DNA from: Streptococcus infantarius subsp. infantarius ATCC BAA-102
Lineage (GTDB): Bacteria > Bacillota > Bacilli > Lactobacillales > Streptococcaceae
Assembly (NCBI RefSeq): GCF_000154985.1
Contig: NZ_DS572692.1
Span: 124,001-188,000 of the forward strand
Length of the DNA stretch: 64,000 nucleotides
Direction: 5' to 3'
In this document: piece after piece, positions 10,200 to 18,998 of the stretch
Position numbering within the stretch: the stretch's first letter is position 1
Layout: each line of letters opens with the position of its first letter
Notes under the pieces: generated by a model
Told to the model about the DNA's origin: nothing
The model's input: only the letters and a program-made list of their open reading frames with translations
Databases searched by the model: none
Made by a program: the position numbers and the translations under genes

Positions 10200-11153
10200 C
10201 TAGAACTCGTAATCAGATTCTTCCATAATCTCTTCATCGGTTGAAGCTGATTTGTTACTAGAGATGGATAAATGATGCCTGCGTAAGTTATTTAACCGAA
10301 AATTTATTCCTTTCAACACCTCAGCATTAAAATTAAATTGCTCTTTCAATCCAATCCCCATGAGAATATTATTAGCTTCCTGCAATATTAAGTTTTTAGC
10401 GATTATTTTACTCTCCTTCAAATAATAAAAGTCACCAATTAAATTAATCCCCAACTTTACAAAGTGGTTGACAGTTTCATAACCCCATGCTTTGAAGCGT
10501 TCAACCTCTTGCAGGTCTGATTCTTTTAGTAGAAGCTTTATCTTATGACTAAAATAAAAGCAATGCAAGGACTCATTACGGATAATCATCTCCAACATAC
10601 TTCCGAGGTTATTAAATTCTTTATTAATCCATAACTCAAAAAGGTATGCAAGATAAGCATAGTTCAGGAGACCTTCTATACATAGCGCTATGAACCTTTT
10701 TTTAACTAGACTCGATTCTCTATAAACAGTATTAATATCATTCAAATATTCCAGTACACGTGATTCATTGTCAACCCACTCAAATGACTTTTTAAGATTA
10801 ATCTCTTTATCAAAGGTGAGCAATATTCGATTATAAGCTTTGGTATTGACCATCTCGATAAATTGAATATTATTTAAAATAGCAACTTCTTGTTGCGAAC
10901 ACTTACCATTTCGAACAATTTCACCTACCTCTATGGACTGATTAGTAGACAAATTCGTTAAAAGTATCAGTAAACGCTTTAATTGTTCTTGTTCCTCCAA
11001 ATTAAGCTTTACCCAATTCGTAAAATCATTTTCAATTGGAATCCGGGTATCCAACCAAAACAGTGATGTAGCTCTTTCCCATACTGCATTGTCAAATTCA
11101 TCCTCGACAACATTCCAGTTAATGGCTCTATAATATAAATAGTTTTTTGACAT
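10200..11153 (-). CDS. NrdF-like protein lacking two metal ligands
   Basis: This 317-residue protein aligns without gaps through the core to the NrdF at 8318-9268 (constant offset of five residues). Two ligands are replaced: Asp becomes Ser69 (LSTNQ) and the first His becomes Asn103 (FIEMVNTKAY). Glu100, Tyr107, Glu160, Glu194 and His197 remain, and the C-terminus ends in an acidic tail ESDYEF. It follows nrdE by nine bases and so is the immediate partner in the operon. The change pattern differs from the known metal-free class Ie proteins, in which glutamate ligands are replaced. It could be a metal-poor radical subunit, a regulatory partner, or an inactive duplicate. Confidence 0.85.
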   Translation of the reverse strand: MSKNYLYYRAINWNVVEDEFDNAVWERATSLFWLDTRIPIENDFTNWVKLNLEEQEQLKRLLILLTNLSTNQSIEVGEIVRNGKCSQQEVAILNNIQFIEMVNTKAYNRILLTFDKEINLKKSFEWVDNESRVLEYLNDINTVYRESSLVKKRFIALCIEGLLNYAYLAYLFELWINKEFNNLGSMLEMIIRNESLHCFYFSHKIKLLLKESDLQEVERFKAWGYETVNHFVKLGINLIGDFYYLKESKIIAKNLILQEANNILMGIGLKEQFNFNAEVLKGINFRLNNLRRHHLSISSNKSASTDEEIMEESDYEF

Positions 11154-11162
11154 GGTACCTCC

Positions 11163-13319
11163 TTAAATCATACAAGATTCACAATTATTTACACTATTGA
11201 ATTCGTCATCTTCCGTATATGTCCGAACATAGTAGAGTGACTTAATCCCTTTTGTCCAAGCATAATTACGAAGACGATTTAAGTCTCGAGTTGTTAATTT
11301 TGAACTTCCTTGCTTCTTCCACTCATAGATACCTTCAGGTAATACAGAACGCATGAAGAGTGTCAAGCTCATTCCTTGATCAATATGTTGCTGAGCTTTA
11401 GCGTAGATATCAATAATTTTTCGTTGATCCATGTTGTAAGCTGTCTTATAATATTTAAGTGTTTTATTCGACAAGTATGGAGCAGGATAAAAGATTGAAC
11501 CAACTTTTTTCTCTTGACGATTTTCAATTAATTGAGTAATTGGGTGAAGAGATGCACTAGTCTCATTGATATAAGAAATAGAACCATTAGGAGCAATAGC
11601 TAGTCTATTTCGATGGTAGAGACCATCTTTCATGACATCTTCTTTTAATAACTGCCAATCTTCAATTGTCGGTAATAAGATATTTTCAAATATCTTTGCC
11701 ACTTTTTCAGATGTAAAATGAAATTCCTTCGCTAGATAATAATCAAAATGGCTTCCATCAGCATAGCGAGAGTTTTCAAAATCATGAAAAGTTTCGTTCT
11801 TTTCCACTGCAATTTGGTGACTGGCCTTTAAAGAGTAATAGTTCATAGCCAGAAAGAAAGCATCTACAAATTCTAAAGCTTCATCAGATTCATAGTCAAT
11901 ACCATTAAGAGCTAAAACTGTATGAAGTCCCATTGCACCAAGCCCAATTGTATGATAGAGCGAATTTCCATTAGCCACAGTTGGAACTTCACTGATTGCA
12001 CCCCGATCAGTAACAGTGGTAAGCGCCCGAATCGCATATTCTATAGACTTTCCAAAATCTTTAGATTTTATAAGATTTACCATATTCATTGAACCAAGGT
12101 TGCAAGAAATATCGGTCCCCACCTTTTTATAACTTAAATCTGGATTTAATATAGACGGTTCTTGTGGTTGAAGGATTTCTGAGCAAAGATTACTCATAAT
12201 AATTTTTCCTTTTACAGGATTAGTTCGATTAGCTGTATCAATATTTAAAATATATGGATAACCAGATTCTTGTTGTAAACGTGAAATTTCCTGTTCTAAT
12301 TCACGAGCATTAATTACAGTTTTTTCTATTTCATCATTATCCACCATAGTATCGTACTCTTTCGTCAGATCAACATAAGAAAACGGGATACCATAAACTC
12401 GCTCAACGTGATAAGGATTAAAAAGATACATTGGTTCATTTGTTTTAAGCAGCTCATAATATTTGTCAGGTACTACTAATCCTAGCGATAATGTCTTAAC
12501 TCGAATTTTCTCATCTGCATTTTCTTTTTTAGTAGATAAAAATTCCAGAATATCTTGGTGAAAAACATTAAGATACACTACTCCTGCACCATTTCGTTGT
12601 CCTAGTTGATTACTATAGGAAAATGAATCTTCCAGTAATTTCATAACAGGCAGCACACCCGAAGAAGCATTCTCAATTTCTTTTATAGGGGATCCTGTTG
12701 CACGTAGATTGGATAGATTAACCCCTACGCCTCCACCTATTCTAGAAAGCTGTAAAGCTGAATTAATATTCCGACCAATCGATAGCATAGAATCTTCAAT
12801 ATCAATAAGAAAACATGAAACCATTTCTCCCCGCCTCTTCTTACCTGCGTTTAGAAATGTTGGTGTTGCAGGTTGATATCTTTGGGAAATAAGTTCTTCT
12901 AGTATCTTATGAGCAAGATTCCTATCCCCATTCGCAAGATACAAAGCATTAAATACAGCACGATCCTCAAAGTTTTCTAAATAATATTTCGAATCATTCG
13001 TTTTCATTGCATACTGATTATAGAATTTATAAGCTGCCATGAAACTCTTAAACTCGAATCCGTAGTTATAGGCAAAATCAAAGAGTTCCTTAACAAATGC
13101 TCTGCTATTTTTACCATAAGAATCAATGATACTTTCTTCAATATAATCATGTGCGATAAGATAATTTAGTTTTGCATCAATGTTATCGAAGGACTTCAAA
13201 TTATTTTTAATTTCGGTATTTAAATATTCGTATAGCGCTTCTTTGTCGTAGTGCAAGGGAATCTGCCCTTCCACTGGTACATTTAACATATTGTTAAGAA
13301 TAAAGTAATCTTGTGTCAT
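11163..13319 (-). CDS. nrdE: Class Ib ribonucleotide reductase alpha subunit NrdE
   Basis: NrdE is the catalytic subunit that converts NDPs to dNDPs. At 718 residues it has the family length. Visible are the redox pair Cys169 (MVSCFL) and Cys406 (DISCNLGS), the active-site triad Asn377-Cys379-Glu381 (SNLCSEILQ), the Tyr pair for radical transfer near the end (SLYYVRT) and the C-terminal CESC shuttle (Cys713, Cys716). No ATP-cone activity domain is present, as usual for class Ib. It lies 20 bp downstream of the nrdI fusion and nine bases upstream of the NrdF-like gene. No nrdH glutaredoxin gene is adjacent. Confidence 0.95.
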   Translation of the reverse strand: MTQDYFILNNMLNVPVEGQIPLHYDKEALYEYLNTEIKNNLKSFDNIDAKLNYLIAHDYIEESIIDSYGKNSRAFVKELFDFAYNYGFEFKSFMAAYKFYNQYAMKTNDSKYYLENFEDRAVFNALYLANGDRNLAHKILEELISQRYQPATPTFLNAGKKRRGEMVSCFLIDIEDSMLSIGRNINSALQLSRIGGGVGVNLSNLRATGSPIKEIENASSGVLPVMKLLEDSFSYSNQLGQRNGAGVVYLNVFHQDILEFLSTKKENADEKIRVKTLSLGLVVPDKYYELLKTNEPMYLFNPYHVERVYGIPFSYVDLTKEYDTMVDNDEIEKTVINARELEQEISRLQQESGYPYILNIDTANRTNPVKGKIIMSNLCSEILQPQEPSILNPDLSYKKVGTDISCNLGSMNMVNLIKSKDFGKSIEYAIRALTTVTDRGAISEVPTVANGNSLYHTIGLGAMGLHTVLALNGIDYESDEALEFVDAFFLAMNYYSLKASHQIAVEKNETFHDFENSRYADGSHFDYYLAKEFHFTSEKVAKIFENILLPTIEDWQLLKEDVMKDGLYHRNRLAIAPNGSISYINETSASLHPITQLIENRQEKKVGSIFYPAPYLSNKTLKYYKTAYNMDQRKIIDIYAKAQQHIDQGMSLTLFMRSVLPEGIYEWKKQGSSKLTTRDLNRLRNYAWTKGIKSLYYVRTYTEDDEFNSVNNCESCMI

Positions 13320-13339
13320 TTAATTTTTCCTTTTCTTAT

Positions 13340-14143
13340 TTATATTCTTGCTCCACCAAGTGGGGAATATTCTGACTGTTTAGCTAATAAATCCTCTTTT
13401 TTACAGTAGAACTCAATATAGAATTCAAGATCTTCAGAAAGAGGATTAATCTTATGCCAGGCTTGTGGTTCAACAAATGGAGGTTGATTTTCACAATTAA
13501 AAACATGTTCTGCAATAACTTGTCCGTCTTCTTTTAGCTCATAAAACTTCAATTCTCCCGAAAGAATTGTCATCTTTCCCCAAGTCCCACTCTTGGTATT
13601 ATGTCTATGACGTAAAGCATGCAGAATTGTAGTTGCTGTCATGTTTGGCAACCGCCTATATGAAACAAGTTCTGAACTATATCTCCACTCTATCATTCTC
13701 ATATTTAATCTATGAGCAATTCGTTTTATGTCTTCCTCAGTGCCTCTCAACTCAAATTCATCTAGCACAGGAAAACCAAATTCTTCAGAATATTGATGAG
13801 CTGTAAGACAGAATTGTTTATTAAAATTTCGATTCCCACTCCCAATAATTCCAAGACAGTGTTTGCTATTATCTTTATGAGCTATAAGCCTACGCAATGG
13901 AGTCGTTAAAATTTCAACATCCCCCGTATCAAGACCATTCCCCCCTTCAAGATAGGCAGGCAGAAATGCAAAATAGGGATCATTAATTTTGAATGTCGAA
14001 GGTTCACCACTATTGACCAAGTCTTTTACATTTATATAATTCAGGCTTTCTTGAAATTCTTTTTGTAGGTATCTATCCAGCCTTTCGAGAAAACTAGTTG
14101 TATTTCCACTTAGACTGATGTAGTATACTTGGATAGTTTGCAT
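13340..14143 (-). CDS. nrdI: NrdI flavodoxin fused to a TehB-N/DUF1971-type cupin domain
   Basis: Residues 1 to about 148 are NrdI: the phosphate loop YYISLSGNTTSF, the FLPAYLEGGNG loop, and GSGNRNFNKQF before the flavin. NrdI supplies superoxide or peroxide to activate dimanganese NrdF. Residues about 165-253 match the N-terminal cupin domain of TehB proteins (DUF1971): HNTKSGTWGKMTILSG, KFYEL, then NQPPFVEPQAWHKI and FYIEFYCKKED, with His181 and His230 as possible metal or substrate contacts. Free-standing streptococcal NrdI is only about 160 residues. The frame is continuous with no internal stop or frameshift. The gene leads the operon and its promoter has an FNR-type box. Confidence 0.85.
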   Translation of the reverse strand: MQTIQVYYISLSGNTTSFLERLDRYLQKEFQESLNYINVKDLVNSGEPSTFKINDPYFAFLPAYLEGGNGLDTGDVEILTTPLRRLIAHKDNSKHCLGIIGSGNRNFNKQFCLTAHQYSEEFGFPVLDEFELRGTEEDIKRIAHRLNMRMIEWRYSSELVSYRRLPNMTATTILHALRHRHNTKSGTWGKMTILSGELKFYELKEDGQVIAEHVFNCENQPPFVEPQAWHKINPLSEDLEFYIEFYCKKEDLLAKQSEYSPLGGARI

Positions 14144-14217
14144 TTTGTTCTCCTATTGTGTATAATATCTATATATGGTGTTTTGTTGTTACATTGAATA
14201 CTATATATGGTATTTAT

Positions 14218-14259
14218 ATTATATATAATCCCTAACTAAAAAAAATTGACAATAGTCAA
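14218..14259 (-). promoter_or_regulatory. FLP/FNR-box promoter of the nrdI-nrdE operon
   Basis: The perfect palindrome TTGACAATAGTCAA (14246-14259) lies exactly 22 nt upstream of TATAAT (14218-14223, minus strand). That is the spacing expected for an activator centred near -41.5. The same box contains TTGACA in plus orientation, where it could act as the -35 of the divergent flp gene. Two other promoters in the island share the 22-nt geometry. Confidence 0.75.
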
Positions 14260-14301
14260 GTTTTTTTGAAATTATTTATTATTTTTAGAGAGATAAAAGA
14301 T

Positions 14302-14973
14302 ATGGCTAATATAGGGTGTGTTCATAGAGTTCCACTTTTTAGTAACCTTGCCAAGGATGAACAAAGCGGTGTTCAAAATCTATTACATCACAAAACATTT
14401 CAAAAAGGGGAGATAGTATTTTCTCCTGACAGTCAAGAACAATTATCTATTGTTTCCGTTGGGGCTATGCGAATTTATAAATTAAGCAGAACAGGTAAAG
14501 AACAGCTCATACGTATTGTAAGAGAAGGTGAGTACGATGGAGAAAATTATCTCTTTGGTCTTACTAATGAAACTCTTTATGCAGAAGCTATAAAAGAAAC
14601 CAAAGTCTGTATCCTTTTTAAATCTGACTTCAATAAGCTAATTGAGCTATACCCTCAACTTGGATGTAAATTACTTCAATTAAATGCACTAAAGTCCTTA
14701 GAAGTCGAAAAGCAGCTTCAGCTTTTAGCAATTGATCATATCGAGGATCGCTTAGCCTCTTATCTAAGTCAATTGTCTTCTTTGCCAACTATTATTGACA
14801 ATGAGACGGTGACAGTGCCAGTCTCAATGAAGGAATTAGCAAGTTATTTAGCTACTAGCCCAGAGTCTATCTCCCGGAAACTAAAAGTATTTCAAGAAAA
14901 AGGATTAATAAATAGAAAAGGTAAAAAAATCCAGCTATTAAAATCATTTTGGGAAGAGTTCGATTTCTTATAA
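14302..14973 (+). CDS. CRP/FNR-family transcription regulator (FLP type), copy 1
   Basis: A 223-residue regulator with an N-terminal cyclic-nucleotide-binding-like beta roll (GEIVFSPDSQEQL, GEYDGENYLFG) and a C-terminal winged helix (PVSMKELASYLATSPESISRKL). The recognition helix has the E-x-x-S-R pattern that in FNR reads TTGAT half sites. Cys6 and Cys103 (counting from MANIGC) match the two-cysteine layout of lactobacillal FLP, which switches by a disulfide; the four-cysteine iron-sulfur ligand set of E. coli FNR is absent. I chose ATG 14302 over an upstream in-frame ATG at 14266 because the protein family starts about six residues before this Cys and a AGAGA site lies upstream. Confidence 0.85.
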   Translation: MANIGCVHRVPLFSNLAKDEQSGVQNLLHHKTFQKGEIVFSPDSQEQLSIVSVGAMRIYKLSRTGKEQLIRIVREGEYDGENYLFGLTNETLYAEAIKETKVCILFKSDFNKLIELYPQLGCKLLQLNALKSLEVEKQLQLLAIDHIEDRLASYLSQLSSLPTIIDNETVTVPVSMKELASYLATSPESISRKLKVFQEKGLINRKGKKIQLLKSFWEEFDFL

Positions 14974-15019
14974 TTAACTTACCAATCACATTAACATTTA
15001 TACTTTAGAAAGGTTTCTT

Positions 15020-15361
15020 ATGCGCGAAGATATAAGATTAAATGAGAGAGCAAAAGTATTAGCTCCTCAAATCAAAGCAAAATTACTGACCGTCATTGAT
15101 CCAGAATTAGAACTAGATATTTATAATTTGGGCTTAGTCTATGAAATTAATATCAATGAAACAGGACATTGTAGGCTTGTTATGACTTTTACAGAAACTA
15201 ACTGTGGCTGTGCTGACACGTTGCCAATTGAGGTTGCTGATAAAATCAAAGAAATTCCTGAAGTTGCCTCAGCTGAAGTTATTGTCACCTATAATCCCGC
15301 TTGGAAAATGACTCGTATCAGCCGATTCGGACGAATTGCACTGCGTATCAGTCCTTGGTAA
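15020..15361 (+). CDS. DUF59/MIP18-family iron-sulfur assembly factor (SufT/PaaD-like)
   Basis: A 113-residue protein with the MIP18 signature DPELELDIYNLGLVYEI and the cysteine motif NCGCADTLP. Family members help deliver or repair iron-sulfur clusters. It sits 46 bp downstream of the flp gene on the plus strand behind an AGAAAGG ribosome-binding site, so the two are probably one transcript. The iron-sulfur enzyme IlvD is encoded close by on the other strand, which may or may not be relevant. The tail (RFGRIALRISPW) is longer than in many relatives. Confidence 0.85.
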   Translation: MREDIRLNERAKVLAPQIKAKLLTVIDPELELDIYNLGLVYEININETGHCRLVMTFTETNCGCADTLPIEVADKIKEIPEVASAEVIVTYNPAWKMTRISRFGRIALRISPW

Positions 15362-15374
15362 TCTCGAAAATAAT

Positions 15375-15418
15375 AAAAAGGTAGATATGCGAATTAACAC
15401 GCATATCTACCTTTTTTT
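15375..15418. terminator. Bidirectional terminator
   Basis: A perfect 17-bp stem from AAAAAGGTAGATATGCG to its complement with an 8-base loop lies between converging genes, with A and T runs on both sides. Confidence 0.85.
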
Positions 15419-16043
15419 ATTTTTTTGTTACCTCATAATAAGGTAAAAGTTCATTGAAAGCTTTATACAATTTATCAAGAAATTGTTCCATTGTTTGTGT
15501 ATCATCATAAATTACATCTTTTTTCACTAGAACCTTTCTAACCTGGGCATTGTTAACACTCTGGATTAACATTTGACGATTCTCTTCAGTTCCTTCAATC
15601 TTAGAACTAGTACCATCTTTCTGTACAATGTAGTACAAGGGTGAAGAAATTGGAATACTAAGTACCTTATTTTGCTTCCTTAAGCTTTCTTCAGACCTTT
15701 TCCTTTCAATAAAACTTACTTCTACAGAAATTCCAAAATGATTATAGTTGCCAAAGAGACGTATTGCCATTGCAACATCATCAGGATGATTAGATGGTAG
15801 ACGATAATAACACCAAAAATGCGGTCGACAATACTGAGCTTGATTCATCCACTGACTAACCCGCTCTGCTCTAAAAGGACCTACCCGTTCAGCTAAAGAT
15901 TGACTTAAAAGGGTAAACTCATTCCTCGAAGACTGTGCTAATTGTCGTAGATTACTCATTGTTTCTGTAAGGTTCCCTGCTTTTTCTGGCTTGATATATT
16001 TCATCCCCTGGTAAGGAAGATATTTCTTTAAACTTTTGAGCAT
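15417..16043 (-). CDS. Conserved protein of unknown function (possibly HI_0552 family)
   Basis: A soluble protein of 208 residues with no signal peptide or membrane segment. Distinct stretches are RAERVSQWMNQAQYCRPHFW, GISVEVSFIERKRSEESL and PLYYIVQKDG. It reminds me of the HI_0552-type family that has at times been mislabelled glucose-6-phosphate dehydrogenase, but I see no NADP-binding motif and give no function. I chose ATG 16043, which has GGAGAG just upstream; an in-frame ATG four codons earlier lacks one. It is transcribed toward the terminator at 15375-15418, downstream of ilvD. Confidence 0.6.
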   Translation of the reverse strand: MLKSLKKYLPYQGMKYIKPEKAGNLTETMSNLRQLAQSSRNEFTLLSQSLAERVGPFRAERVSQWMNQAQYCRPHFWCYYRLPSNHPDDVAMAIRLFGNYNHFGISVEVSFIERKRSEESLRKQNKVLSIPISSPLYYIVQKDGTSSKIEGTEENRQMLIQSVNNAQVRKVLVKKDVIYDDTQTMEQFLDKLYKAFNELLPYYEVTKK

Positions 16044-16149
16044 GCATCTCTCCATTACAATGAATCATTAATGACTATAAAAATATTAATAGCATTATAA
16101 GTCTTATTGTTTACTGAGAGTATTAATTAAGAGACAAAATACTGACTAT

Positions 16150-17859
16150 TTATGATTTACCGCTACGATCCATATTCCAAAAATCTGTCACAGCACCCTT
16201 AGAGGCAGAAGATACAATATGAGCATATTTACCCAGAACTCCACGACTGAATAGTGGAGGAATGACAGTCGTTTCCTTGCGGGCTGCTATTTCTTCATCA
16301 GAAACATGCATGGTGATTTCTTTGGTATCTTGGTCAACTGTTACCATATCACCAGTTTGGAGATAGGCGATAGGACCGCCATCCTGAGCTTCAGGAGCAA
16401 TGTGTCCAACGACTAAGCCATAGGTACCACCTGAGAAACGTCCATCAGTCAAGAGGGCAACCTTGTCACCTTGACCCTTACCAACAATCATAGAAGAAAG
16501 GGAAAGCATTTCTGGCATACCTGGTCCACCTTTAGGACCTACATAACGGACAACAACAACGTCGCCGTCCACGATGTCATCTGAAAGTACCGCATCGATA
16601 GCAGCTTCTTCTGAGTCAAAGACCTTAGCAGGACCCGTATGGTTACGAACCTTAACACCTGAAACCTTAGCTACGGCACCTTCAGGAGCCAAGTTACCTT
16701 TCAAGATAATCAATGGACCATCGGCACGTTTAGGATTTTCAAGTGGCATGATAACTTTTTGACCTGGTGTCAAATCAGCAAAGTTTTCTAAATTTTCAGC
16801 TACTGTTTTACCTGTACATGTGATACGGTCTCCGTGGAGGAATCCGTTAGCCAAGAGGTAGCGCATAACCGCTGGCACACCACCAACATTGTAAAGGTCT
16901 TGGAAGACATATTTACCTGAAGGCTTCAAGTCAGCCAAGTGAGGCACGCGCTCTTGGAAATCGTTGAAGTCTTCAAGCGTCAAATCAACGTTAGCCGCAT
17001 GAGCGATAGCAAGCAAGTGAAGAGTGGCATTTGTTGAACCGCCAAGCGCCATTATAACTGTGATGGCATCTTCAAAGGCTTCACGTGTCAAGATATCTGA
17101 TGGTTTAAGTCCCATTTCTAGCATTTTCACAACTGCACGACCTGCTTCTTCGATATCAGCCTTCTTCTCAGCTGATTCTGCAGGGTGAGATGATGATCCT
17201 GGAAGGCTCATCCCCATAACCTCAATTGCTGTTGCCATTGTGTTAGCAGTATACATACCACCACAACCACCAGGGCCAGGGCAGGCATTACATTCAAGAT
17301 TTTTTACCTCTTCGGCAGTCATATCTCCGTGGTTCCATTTACCGATACCCTCGAAAACAGAAACCAAGTCGATATCCTTACCGTTAAGATTACCCGGTGC
17401 AATAGTACCACCGTAAGCAAAAATAGCTGGGATATCCATATTGGCAATGGCAATCATTGAACCTGGCATGTTCTTATCACAGCCACCAATAGCAACAAAG
17501 GCATCGACATTGTGACCACCCATAGCAGCTTCGATTGAGTCAGCAATAATATCACGAGATGTCAATGAGAAACGCATCCCTGGTGTCCCCATGGCAATAC
17601 CATCTGCAACAGTAATTGTACCAAATTGAACTGGCCAGGCACCCGCATCTTTGACACCCTCTTTGGCAATTTGACCAAAACCGTGCAAGTGGATATTACA
17701 TGGCGTGTTCTCAGCCCAAGTTGAGATAACCCCAACAATAGGCTTTTCAAAACTATCATCCGTCATGCCAGTAGCTCTTAGCATAGCACGGTTAGGCGAT
17801 TTTACCATACTATCATAGATACTTGAGCGATGACGAAGATTTCTATCTATTTGAGACAT
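16150..17859 (-). CDS. ilvD: Dihydroxy-acid dehydratase
   Basis: IlvD dehydrates 2,3-dihydroxy acids in valine, isoleucine and pantothenate synthesis and needs an iron-sulfur cluster. The 569 residues are full length, with [13 protein letters not shown], the ligand motif [18 protein letters not shown], and the C-terminal [21 protein letters not shown]. Ribosome-binding site GGAGGATAAAGT precedes the ATG. No T-box or CodY box was recognised upstream. Codon use is richer in G and C than in the nearby ribonucleotide reductase genes, so the cargo is of mixed origin. No other ilv genes are nearby. Confidence 0.96.
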   Translation of the reverse strand: MSQIDRNLRHRSSIYDSMVKSPNRAMLRATGMTDDSFEKPIVGVISTWAENTPCNIHLHGFGQIAKEGVKDAGAWPVQFGTITVADGIAMGTPGMRFSLTSRDIIADSIEAAMGGHNVDAFVAIGGCDKNMPGSMIAIANMDIPAIFAYGGTIAPGNLNGKDIDLVSVFEGIGKWNHGDMTAEEVKNLECNACPGPGGCGGMYTANTMATAIEVMGMSLPGSSSHPAESAEKKADIEEAGRAVVKMLEMGLKPSDILTREAFEDAITVIMALGGSTNATLHLLAIAHAANVDLTLEDFNDFQERVPHLADLKPSGKYVFQDLYNVGGVPAVMRYLLANGFLHGDRITCTGKTVAENLENFADLTPGQKVIMPLENPKRADGPLIILKGNLAPEGAVAKVSGVKVRNHTGPAKVFDSEEAAIDAVLSDDIVDGDVVVVRYVGPKGGPGMPEMLSLSSMIVGKGQGDKVALLTDGRFSGGTYGLVVGHIAPEAQDGGPIAYLQTGDMVTVDQDTKEITMHVSDEEIAARKETTVIPPLFSRGVLGKYAHIVSSASKGAVTDFWNMDRSGKS

Positions 17860-18022
17860 ACTTTATCCTCCACTATTTTTATTCCACCTCACAAAATTCA
17901 GATAAATAACTATGAATGATCTAAAACTTGGTAAGAATTAATTTATTTTATCACAATTAATATATTGTTTGCAAGAGAATCTATTATGTATACTAAGATT
18001 TCCTATCATTATACTTCATACT

Positions 18023-18676
18023 TCATAAATCAAGTAGTTCATCCCCATCGAGGATACTAATTTTTCTTCCTGACCGTTCAATATAACCATTATTCTCAAG
18101 GTACTTAAACTTTCTAGAAAGAGTTTCTGGAGTCGTTCCTAAATATTGAGCAATGTCCTTCATTTTCATAGGTAGGCTGATTTGATGACAACCATTCACC
18201 TTTGATAAATCTAAAAGATAAGTTGCTAAGCGTTCCTCAACACGCTCCATAGATAGAAACTGAGCTTGTTTCTCCACTTGAACCATTTTTTGAGCACTCA
18301 ACTCAAATAGTTTAAGAGCAATCTGTGGGTTCCTAAGCATCACGTGATTAAAAGCTTGTTTACTCAAGCTACAAATTTCAGTTGTTTCGAGAGCTTCACC
18401 AAAAAGTGTCTCGTTTTTTATACCAAACAACTGATTTTCACCCTCATAGCTACCCGGTTCAACAACTCGTAAAAGTTGTTCCTTACCATTCGGAGACAGT
18501 TGATAGACTTTCATACTTCCACGAGCTACAATATCTAGTTTTTCATCTCCTGGTTTGAAAATAATCTCATTTTTTTTAAATTGTTGGTGTCTCGCCAATT
18601 GATTGATCTCAATCTGCTCATCTTCTGACAGATAATTAAATAATGGTACAAGTGTCACGCAAAGATGTTGAACCAT
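18023..18676 (-). CDS. CRP/FNR-family transcription regulator (FLP type), copy 2
   Basis: A 217-residue paralogue of the regulator at 14302-14973. The beta roll (NEIIFKPGDEKLDIVARG, EPGSYEGENQLFG) is followed by a winged helix with MKMKDIAQYLGTTPETLSRKF, again with the E-x-x-S-R recognition pattern. Cys6 and Cys102 occupy the same places as Cys6 and Cys103 of copy 1, which fits a two-cysteine redox switch as in lactobacillal FLP. It is the last gene of the run HMA chaperone, RIC-like protein, flp, whose promoter has an FNR-type box, so autoregulation is likely. Confidence 0.88.
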   Translation of the reverse strand: MVQHLCVTLVPLFNYLSEDEQIEINQLARHQQFKKNEIIFKPGDEKLDIVARGSMKVYQLSPNGKEQLLRVVEPGSYEGENQLFGIKNETLFGEALETTEICSLSKQAFNHVMLRNPQIALKLFELSAQKMVQVEKQAQFLSMERVEERLATYLLDLSKVNGCHQISLPMKMKDIAQYLGTTPETLSRKFKYLENNGYIERSGRKISILDGDELLDL

Positions 18677-18703
18677 GGATAACCTCTTTCTAATTGACGA
18701 AAC

Positions 18704-18982
18704 CTACTCTTGAGATAATTCGACAAATTGTTTTAAGAGCTGATAGGTTTTAGTAAATGTCTCACAAACATCATCTGGAATTGCAAAATCGTTTGTAACA
18801 CCCCTCAGTTCCGAAAATTCATTTGATAGGTCCATATTATTGCCCTGAATTTTATGCTGAATTGTTTCATAAAGTTTGCGAACTTCAAAAACTTCTGGAT
18901 GATTTTTCCCATGAGCTTTTGTGATAGCATTAGTATATAAATCAAGCATCTCATCATTTGCTTCAAAAAATTGTTTTAACAT
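18704..18982 (-). CDS. Small RIC/ScdA-like protein lacking most di-iron ligands
   Basis: The 92 residues contain two segments typical of RIC (ScdA/YtfE) iron-sulfur repair proteins: HGKNHPEVFEVRKLYETI and LRGVTNDFAIPDDVCETF, followed by YQLLKQF. In full-length RIC these parts flank His and Glu ligands of a hemerythrin-like di-iron site. Here the N-terminal HH..R and the C-terminal H-x-HxxxENNILFP segments are absent, so a normal di-iron centre cannot form. It lies between the HMA chaperone and flp, with short gaps, in an FLP-box operon. It may be a minimal sensor or adaptor, or a shortened relic that is still translated. Confidence 0.65.
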   Translation of the reverse strand: MLKQFFEANDEMLDLYTNAITKAHGKNHPEVFEVRKLYETIQHKIQGNNMDLSNEFSELRGVTNDFAIPDDVCETFTKTYQLLKQFVELSQE

Positions 18983-18998
18983 TACAACTTCCCCCCTA

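Noticed and set aside
17860-18022. Possible T-box or FNR box ahead of ilvD
   Set aside because: No conserved T-box core and no palindrome with TTGAT halves were found.
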